DNA of 48,577 bases from Labilithrix sp. (GTDB lineage: Bacteria > Myxococcota > Polyangia > Polyangiales > Polyangiaceae), in NCBI GenBank assembly GCA_028287035.1, contig JAQBQL010000167.1, positions 1 through 48,577 on the forward strand, written 5' to 3'. The notes under the pieces were generated by a model that saw nothing but the letters and a program-made list of their open reading frames with translations, was not told the origin of the DNA and made no database searches. A program made the position numbers and the translations under genes. Positions 15,696 through 24,600 of this stretch are shown here, in pieces. Every line of letters starts with the position of its first letter. The first letter of the stretch is position 1.

Positions 15696-18600
15696 TACGC
15701 CTTCAGCTCGGCGAGCAGCGTCCGAGCGCGTGCGAGGCCGGGGTCGTTCTCGACCGCGCGCTCGAGCATCTGGAGCGCCTTCGGGCGGTCGCCCTGCCGG
15801 TTCAGGATGTCGCCGAGGTAGAAGAACACCTCGCCCTTGGTGATGCCGCTCGACGCGTCGAGCCGCTGGAGGAGGAGCGCCCGGAACGTCTTCTGCGCGC
15901 GCTCGAGATCGCCGGACTCGAGGGCGAGCACGCCGAGGTCCTTCAGCACCTCGACGGAGCCCGGGTCGATCTTGAACGCCATGTCGAGCTGCGCGAGCGC
16001 CTCGGGACGGTCGCCCAGCGCGGCGAGCGCCTTGCCGAGGCGATGGTGGATGCCCGCCAGCTCCTTGGTCCGGCGGTTACCGTAGGAGGCGATGACCCGC
16101 TCGAGCACGTTCGCGGCGTCGCGATCGCGCCCGGCGGCCACGTAGCCGTCGACGAGGAGGAGCATGAGCTCCCGGTCCTGCGGCAGGAGCCGCGAGACGC
16201 GCTCGAGGAGGGGCACCGCGTCGGCCGCCTTCCCCTGCGCGGTCAGGAGCCCGGCGGCGCGCCGGAGGAGGCTCACCTGCTGGAGCACCGCGGGAGGCGC
16301 GGTTGCCGGCGGCGCGATCGACCCACCGGGGATGCCGCCGGGCGCGATGGAGCCGCGCATCGGGAGCGGCTCCACGTACGGCGGCGGATCGTACGGGTGG
16401 TCGGCGGCGAGGATGTCCGCGTCGCCGACGAGGAGCTCGGCGAGCTCGGCATGGCTCCCCGTCTTCTCGTAGAGCGTCGCGAGCCGCTGCCGGACGTCGA
16501 GGTTGCGCGGGCTCGCCGCGACCGCGCGCCGGAGCGCCTCCGCTGCGCCGGTGTCGTCGCCGAGCTCCTCGCGGGCCCGCGCGAGGCGGAGCGCGAGCTG
16601 CACCGCCTCCTCGGCGTACGCGTTCTCGAGCATCGTCGAGAGGGCTGCGGCGGCCTTGTCCCAGGCGCCGCGCGCCTCGGCCAGCCGCGCCACCGCGCCA
16701 AGGGCACCGGCATGGCGGGGGTCGACCTCGAGGATCGTCCCGTACACCGCCATCGCGGCGCCCGGATCCTTCACGCGGGTCTCGATGATGTCGGCCAGCA
16801 CGAGCTGGCGCTCGAGCACGAGCGCCGCGTCGCCGCGACCACGCGCACGCTCGACCCGCTGCGTCCACAGCTCGGCGAGCTCGGCGTGCTGTTCGAGCTT
16901 CTCGAAGATGCCGCCGAGGGCCACCGCCGCCGCGTCGTCGTCGGGGTCCTCCTCGAGGGCGGCGCGGAGCGTGTCGGCGGCGTCCCGCGGCGCCTCGAAC
17001 TTCTCGAGCTGGAGCTTCGCCAGGGCGAGACGGAGCGGCCCGCGCTGCTCGGCCGATCCCGCGTTGTCGACGAGCATTGCGAGGAGCTTCCCGAGCTCGT
17101 TGTACTTCCCGAGCTCCTCGTAGAGCACGCGGAGCTGCTCCTGCGCGACGTGGTCGGAGGGATCCTGCTCGAGGATCTCCTCGTAGAGCGCGATCGCCTT
17201 GTCGCGATCGCCGAGCTTGGTGCGTGCGACGTCGGCGGCGCGGTGGCGTAGCGCGCTGGCCTCGCCGCCGTCGCCCTCGGCGCGCCGGAGGAGCAGCGTC
17301 ACCACCTCGGCGTGATCACCCGCGTCCTCGCGAAGGCGCGTGAGCTGCTCGGTCGCCCAAACGTCGGCCTCGTTGTCGGCGAGGAGCTCGCGCAGCACCG
17401 CCTCGGCGAGGCGCGGGTCGGCGAGGACGTCCTCGGCCATGGCGACCGCCTCGCGCGACAGCTCGCGCTTCGCCACGAGGTCACCTTCGAGGCGCACGAG
17501 GCGGCGGAGGACCGCGATGCGATCGCGTTCACGACCCGGAGCACGCGTCAGCTCGTCGAGCGCACGCACGAGGTCGATGTTCTCGGGATCGCTCTCGAGC
17601 GCGCGCGTGAACGCGATCTCGGCGCCGCGCGGGTCCTCGACCCGGTCGCGTCGCCACTGGCCGAGGCGCGCCCACAGCTGCCCGGAAGGGCCCGGCGCGA
17701 TCGATCCGACGTTCCGGGTCGACTCGGTGCGCGCGGCGCGCTCCTGGGTGTCGAGCGCCTTCGCGAGTGCCTCGGCGGCGCTAGGCCAGCTGCGGTTCGC
17801 CTCGGCGAGCCGTTCGAGCTCGGCGAGCGCACTCTCGTCCTGGGGATCCTCGAGCACCGCCGCTTCGACGGCGCGCTGCGCCCCCGCAGCATCCTGGCCC
17901 TCGACCTCGAGGACGCGCGCGAGCTCGAGCCGCGCCCGCGTCCGTCCGCGCACGCCCTCGGCACGGTCGACCCGGCGCGCGTAGAGGCGCCCGAGGTCAG
18001 CGCCGCGCGAGGTCGTCCGGTAGACGCCCTCGAGCGTGTCGAAGGCGTCATCGAAGAGCGCCGGATCGCCGAGCAGCTCCTCGACGGAGGCCCGGCTCTT
18101 CTCGTGCTCGGGGACGCGCTCCAGGGCGAGCCGCAGCGTGGCGAGCCCCTGCACCTTGTCGCCGAGCGCCTCGATCTGGAGGCTGGCGAGGCGGTGGTAG
18201 AGATCGGCCTGCTCCGCGGCGCCGCTCTCGATGGCGATGCGTCGTTCGACGACGTCGAGGAGCGCGCGCGTGTCCTCGCGCCCGGCGTGGACGCGCTCGA
18301 GCGCGGCGAGCACCTCCGGCGTGTCCCCGCCCTGCTCGGCGGCGCGCGCGTACGCCTCGGCGGCGCGTCCCAGGTCACCGAGCTCGCGCTCCGCCACCTG
18401 ACCGAGCCGGTAGAAGAGCTCGCCGGTCACCTTCGCGTCGAAGATCGAGGTCGCGCGCTCGGAGAGGGCGTCCGCGTAGCGTTCCCACCCCGCGCGACCG
18501 TTGAGGCCGGCGGCGCGCTCGATCTCGGCGTGGAGGGACGCGTCCTGCGGCTCCTCGGCGAGCGCGCGGAGGAGCGCGGCCTGCGCGCGCCCGAGGTCGG

Positions 18601-21600
18601 ACAGCGACGTCTCGGCGACGCCCGCGATCTGGCGCAGCGTCGCGGCCCGCTCGACCGGCTCCGTCTGCGCACGGAGGCGCAGCTCCAGGACGTCGACGAG
18701 CGCCTCGGAGCGCCCCGCCTCGCGGAGCACGGGCTCGAGGACGGAAGCCGCCTCGAGCCGGAGCTCGTCACGCGACTCGCCGAGCTCGCGGACCGCGCGG
18801 ACCGCCTCCTCGTCGTACCCCACCGCGAGGACCTCGCGGAAGGCCTCGAGCGCCTTCTCGTGATCGTCGAGCTCGGTCGCGAGGAGCGATCCGATGCGCC
18901 GCGTGATCTGGGCGCGGGCGGCGGCGTCGGGCGCCGCGTCGGCCTGCGTGCGCAGGTTGTCGAGCAGCTCCGGCCACATCTTCTCCGCCTCGAAGAGGAC
19001 GGCGAGCCGCTGCATGACCTCGGGATCGCCGGGCTTCACGGCCATGGCCTGCCCGAGCAGCACCACCGCCTCGCGCCGGTCGTTCAGACCGACCTCGTAG
19101 CAGCGCGCAGCATCGAGGAGCAGCTGGTGCTTCAGCTCCTGGTCGTCGTCCCCGCAGAGCTCGACGCGCCGCCGGTAGAGGTCGACGAGGCGCGCCGCGT
19201 CGTTCCGCTCCTCGTAGAGGGCGATGATGTTGTCGAGCGTGAACGCGCTCGAGGGCTCGAGCTCCAGGGCGCGCTCGTACGCGTCGATGGCGCCCTGCGG
19301 ATCCTCGAGCATGTCGCGCCTGGCCTCGCCGATGCGGCGCCACAAGCTGGCGCGCTCCTCGTCGTCGTTCGTGAGCTCGGCGCGCTTGGCGAGCACGCGC
19401 ACGAGCGTGGGCCAGTCGCTGAGCAGCGTGGCGAGCTGGTCCATCTCGTCGAGCGGGCGGGGATCGCTCTCGTCGAGGCGGAAGAGCCGGTCCCACGCGT
19501 CGAGCGCGTGCCGCGGGTCGTCGCGGCGGGTGTCGTGCAGGCGTGCGAGGGCCTCGAGCAGCTCGCGCTGCCCGATCCCGTCGATCTTGGTGATGCCCTG
19601 CTCGTACGCGTCGGCGAGGTCGTCCCACCGCGCTCCGGCGACGGCGACGCGGTCGAGCTCCTCGCGCGTGTCCCCGTCGTCGGGATCGAGCACGAACGCC
19701 TCCTTCAGGGCGTCGAACGCCTTGTCGGTGTCGCTCCCGCGCTCCTCGAGGAGGCGCGCGTTCTCGCGCAGGACCGCGACCCGCTCGCCGGGCGTGGCGG
19801 CCAGCGCGAGGCGATGGCGCGACAGGTCGACGAGCTTCTGCCAGTCGTCCGCCTGCTCGTAGATCGGGCGGAGCAGCTCGACGGCGCGGCCGCGGTGGTC
19901 CTCGCTGTCCAGCATGGCCTCGAGCGCCGCGACCGCGGTCCGGCCGGTGTCGGACGCGATGGGCGACACGAGGCCGAGCACCAGCTCGAGCTCGTCGATC
20001 GAAGCGGCCGGCTCACCGAGCTTGTCGGCGAGCACCTTTCCGAGCGCTAGCCGCCATCTCGCTTCCTCGTCGGGGAGCGCGCTCTGCTCGGCGCGCCTCC
20101 GGAGGATGTCTGCGAGGTCGCGGAAGCGCTCGCGGCGTGTGAACAGCACGACGAGCGCATCGAGCGCGCGCGCGTCGGTCTCGTCGACCTCGAGCACCGA
20201 ACGGTACGTCGCGATCGCCGCGTCGTCGTCGGAGAGCTCCTCCTCCTCGATGCGCGCGATCGCGTGCAGGGTGGCGAGGCGTGACTCGCCGCTCGACCGG
20301 TACTCGAGCGCGTCGCGGTAGAGGGCGACCCGCTCGGCGGGCCGGGCGCTCTGCTCGAGGAGCCGGTCGATGGCGCCGAACGCGGCCTGCTCGTCCTCGG
20401 GCGCGAAGGCGTAGGCGCGACGATAGAAGAGCAGCGCACGCGCGGGCTCCTTCTGCGCCTCGAACAGCTCGCCGGTGCGGAACGCCAGCCGCGCGGTGCT
20501 CGGCTCGTCGCTCGTCACCTTGTCGAGCTCCGCGGCGTAGATCTGCGCGAGACGCTCCTCGGCATTCGCGACGCGCGCGAGGCGTTCGAGCTCCGCCCAC
20601 GTCGCTTCGTCGGTGACGTCCTCGGCGAGGAGCTTCGCCGTGACCTCGAGGGCGGCCGCGTAGTTCTCCTCCTGCTCCTCGTGGAGCTGCGCGAGCCGGC
20701 GCAGCAGCGTGCGCCGCTCGTCGGGGTCCTCGCTGCTGTCGAGGCGCGCCTGCACGGCGGCCATCACGTTCCGCCAGTCCATGCGCGCGAGATACACCTG
20801 CTCGAGCATCTCGGCGGCGCGTCCCGAGGTCGCCTTCTGCGCCATCAGCCGCTCCAGCGAGGCGACCGTCGCGGCGTGAGCCGGATCCTCGCGCAGGGCC
20901 TCCGCGTACTCGTCGAACGCGCGCTCGAGCTCGCCGAGCTCACGCTCGTGCACGTTGCCGAGCGCGTGATGGAGGTCGGCACGGCGCGCCTGCAAGGTGC
21001 CGTCTCGTCCGAGCTCGCGCTCGTGGAGCGCGATGAGGTCGCCCCAGCGCCCCGCGGCGGTGTAGAGCCGTTCGAGCGCGGCGATCGCCGGCGCGTCGAG
21101 CCCGAGCTCGAGCACCTGCTCGTACACCGCGGCCGCGCGGTCACGGTCGCCGAGCTGCTCGTCGGCGACCCGGGCCTGCTTGTAGAGGAGCGCGCGCTTG
21201 TCGTCGTCGCTCTCGGCCAGCTCGGTGCGGCGCTTGAGGATGCCGATGAGGTCCTCTTGCTCGCCCGCCTCCTCGTGGAGCTCCTCGAGCGCGACGAGCG
21301 CCGAAGCGTCCTCGGCGCGCAGCTCGAGCGCCTTCTTGTAGTGCTCCTTCGCGAGCTGCGCGTCCGCGAGCTTGCCGCGGGCGATCTGCGCGACCCGGAG
21401 GAGGAGCCCGAGCTGCTGCTCCTCGTCGAGCACGTCGGGGATGACGTCGCGATAGAGCTGGACGAGGTCGGCCCAGCTGCCGGTCCGCTCGGTGAGCGCC
21501 TCGGCCCGCTTGATCCAGGCAGTCACTGCCGGATCGCCGGCGGACTCACGCAGGGCGCGCGCGGCGTACCCGAAGGCGCGCTGCGGATCGGCGAGCGGCC

Positions 21601-24600
21601 CCTCGGTGACCTCGGCGGCTCGCTCGTACACGTCGAGCCGCCCCGCGAGCGAGGCCTCGTGCTCGACCTGGATGTCGAGGACGCGCATCAGCCGCGCGTG
21701 CTCGCCGCCGGCCTCGTAGAGGGGCCGGAGGATCTCGGCCGCCTCGCGGCGCGCGGACTCGTCGTCGAGGAGCTCCTCGAGCGCCTCGCGGGCGGGCACG
21801 TGCGATCCCGAGAGCGCGAGCGCCTCGCGGTAGGCATCGATCGCCTCGCTCGTCTCGGAGAGCCGCCGCCGGCGCACGTCGCCGAGCTTCGTGAGCAGCG
21901 CGATGCGCGAGGCATCGTCATTCGCGAGCGCGAGCTCCGCCTGCAGGGTCTCGGCGAGGTCGGGCCACTGCTCGGCCTTCTCGTGGAGCCGTGCCAGCGC
22001 GGCCAGGATCTCGCGGTCGGCGCCGAAGTCGTCGAGCACCGCGCGATACGCGAGGATCGCCTCGTTCGTGTCGTCGAGGTGACCGGCGAGCGTCTCGGCG
22101 GTGCGGACCATGAGCGCCTTGCGCATCTCGGGCGTGGTCGCCTGCCCCTCGCGGGATCGCAGGACCTCGACGAGGTTCCGGTGGTCGGCGGTGCGCGCGT
22201 ACAGCCGGTCGAGCGCGGCGAGGGCGAGGTCGTCGGCCGGGTCGTCCTCGAGGCGGGCGCGCCAGGCGACGATGGCTGCCGGGTCGTCCTTCAGCTGCTC
22301 CTCGGCGAGCACGCCGAGCTGCGCGTAGATCTTGCGCCGGAGCGGCACGGAGTCCTCGAGCTTCACGCGCACGCGCAGCACGTCGGCGAGGTCGGAGTAC
22401 TTCCCGCGGTCACGGTAGTTCCGTTCGAGCGAGCGGACCGCCGGTAGCGCGATGGCCGGATCGTCGGGCGCAAGATCCATCGCCTGCCGGTAGATGGCCT
22501 CGGCGCGGTCCGGCTGGTCGCCGGCCTCGTAGATGCGCGCCACCTCGAAGAGCAGATCGGCGCGCGGCTGCGGCGAGTCGGCGTTCTTCGCGGCGACGAG
22601 CACCACCTCGGCGGCCTCGTCCTGGCGCGTGAGGCGCTGCGCGATCTCCAGGAAGCGGGTCCGCGCCTCCACGTCGCCGGGGGCGAGCGGCAGGAGGCGC
22701 GCGTAGGCGTCGAACGCCGCGGGGTCGTCGGAGAGGCGCTCGTCGCGCAGCTCGGCAATCCGGCGGAGGAGATCGCGGCGCTCCACGTCGTCGGTCACGA
22801 ACTCGAGGCGCACCTCGAGCACGCGCACGAGGTCACGCATCTCCTCGCGCTCGGCGTAGACGCCCTCCAGGATGATCGCGGCGCGCTGCCGGAGATCGGG
22901 GTGCGCGAGGCACTTCTCGACGAGGTCACGCGCCTCGACGATCGACGAATCGGCGCTCACCACCTCCTCGAGGTGGTTCAGGGCGGCCTTCGGGTCGCCG
23001 AGGCGGTTCATCAGCAGCGTGCCGAGCCGGAGCTTCAGCGCGATCGGATCGGCGGCCCCGAGCTCGAGACGACGGACCAGGAGATCGGCGAGGCTCTGCC
23101 ACCGCTCGGCGTTCGCGTAGAGCTTGTCGAGCGCGAAGATCGCCTGGTCGTGCCCCGGCTCGAGCTCGAGGATCCGCTCGTAGTACTGGATCGCCTTCTG
23201 CTGCTCGCCGGTGATCTCCTCGGCGATGATCGCGACCTCGTTCAGGAGGTCGGCGCGGCGGCCCGCGTCGGCGGTCGCCTCCACGACGCGCTCGTAGAGC
23301 GCCTCGAGCTCCTGCCAGCGCTCGCGCGTCGTCAGGATCTGCTTGAGGCGCGCGAACGCGCGGTCGTTCGAGGGATCGCGGGCGAGGATGCGCTCCAGGT
23401 ACGGCGTCGCCTTGTCGATGTCGCCGAGCATCTCGTCGTACAGCGTCGCGGCGCGCTCGGCGAGGTCGAGCTCGACGTCGACCGGGAGGCCGGTCTCACC
23501 GCGCTCGGGCACGCTCTGCGCGATCGCCTCGACGAAGCGCTGCGTGCGACCGGTCTTGTTGGCGAGCACACTGAGGCGGTCCCAGATCTCGAGCTCGGCG
23601 GGATTGTCCTGCGCCGCGCGCGCGACCACGTCGAACGCGCCCGCGTGGTCGCCGAGCTTCTGCTTGACGTCGGCGAGGCGCTGGTGGAGCGCCAGGCGGT
23701 CAGCCTTCGACGGCGCGGTCGCGATGAGCACGCCGAGGACCTCGCCCTGCTTCTGCCAGGCGCCGCTCGAGGCGTACGCCTCCTCGAGCGTCACCGCCGC
23801 GCGCGACCGCGTCTCGGCCAGCGGGAGGAGCTCCTCGATGACCCCGATCACCTGCGGATCGCCGGGCGCGATCTCCAGCGCGCGGCGCGCGGCGGCCAGC
23901 GCCTCGAGCGGCTTCTTGAGCGGACCCATGTAGAGCCGCGCGAGCTCGATCTCGCGCGCCACGCGGCTGTCGCCCTGCTCGAGATCCCTCTCCTGCTCGA
24001 GCGCGCGCGCCGCTCCTTCGGCATCTCCGGATGCGAGCAGCAGGCGGGCGAGCGCGCGGAGAGCCGCAACGTGCTGCGCGTCGAGGTCCAGGATCTCGCG
24101 GTAGAGCGCGATGGCCGCCGCCGGCGAAGAGAGGGCCTCCTCCTCGAGGAGCGCCCACTCCGTGAGGAGCGCGATCTGCGCGTCGGGCGAGGGCGCGCGA
24201 CGGACGCGGAGCCGGAAGAGCCAGCGGAGGTCCTCGTGACGCTCCGCTCCGGCGCGGAGCAGGCGGTCGAGCGCCGCGATGGCCTCCTCGTCCTCCTCGT
24301 TGGTCAGGATCAGCTCGCGGTAGCCCGCGATGGCCTCGTCGGTCTGGCCGGTGTGCGTCGCCGCGACCTCCGCCAGCTTGAGGCGGAGCGCCCGCTTCTC
24401 GTCGGGGCCGGCCTGCTCGTCCCGCGCGCGCGCCTCGAGCGCCTGCGCGAAGCCGGTCCAGTCGCCGGCCGCCCTGGCCTGCTCCTCGAGCTCGGCGACG
24501 GCGCCCGGCTCCGTCGGAGCAAGCGCATACGCCTTCACCGCATGGCCGAAGGCCGCGGCGCGGTCTCCGAGGCGCTGGCCGGTGACGGTCGCCAGCTTCC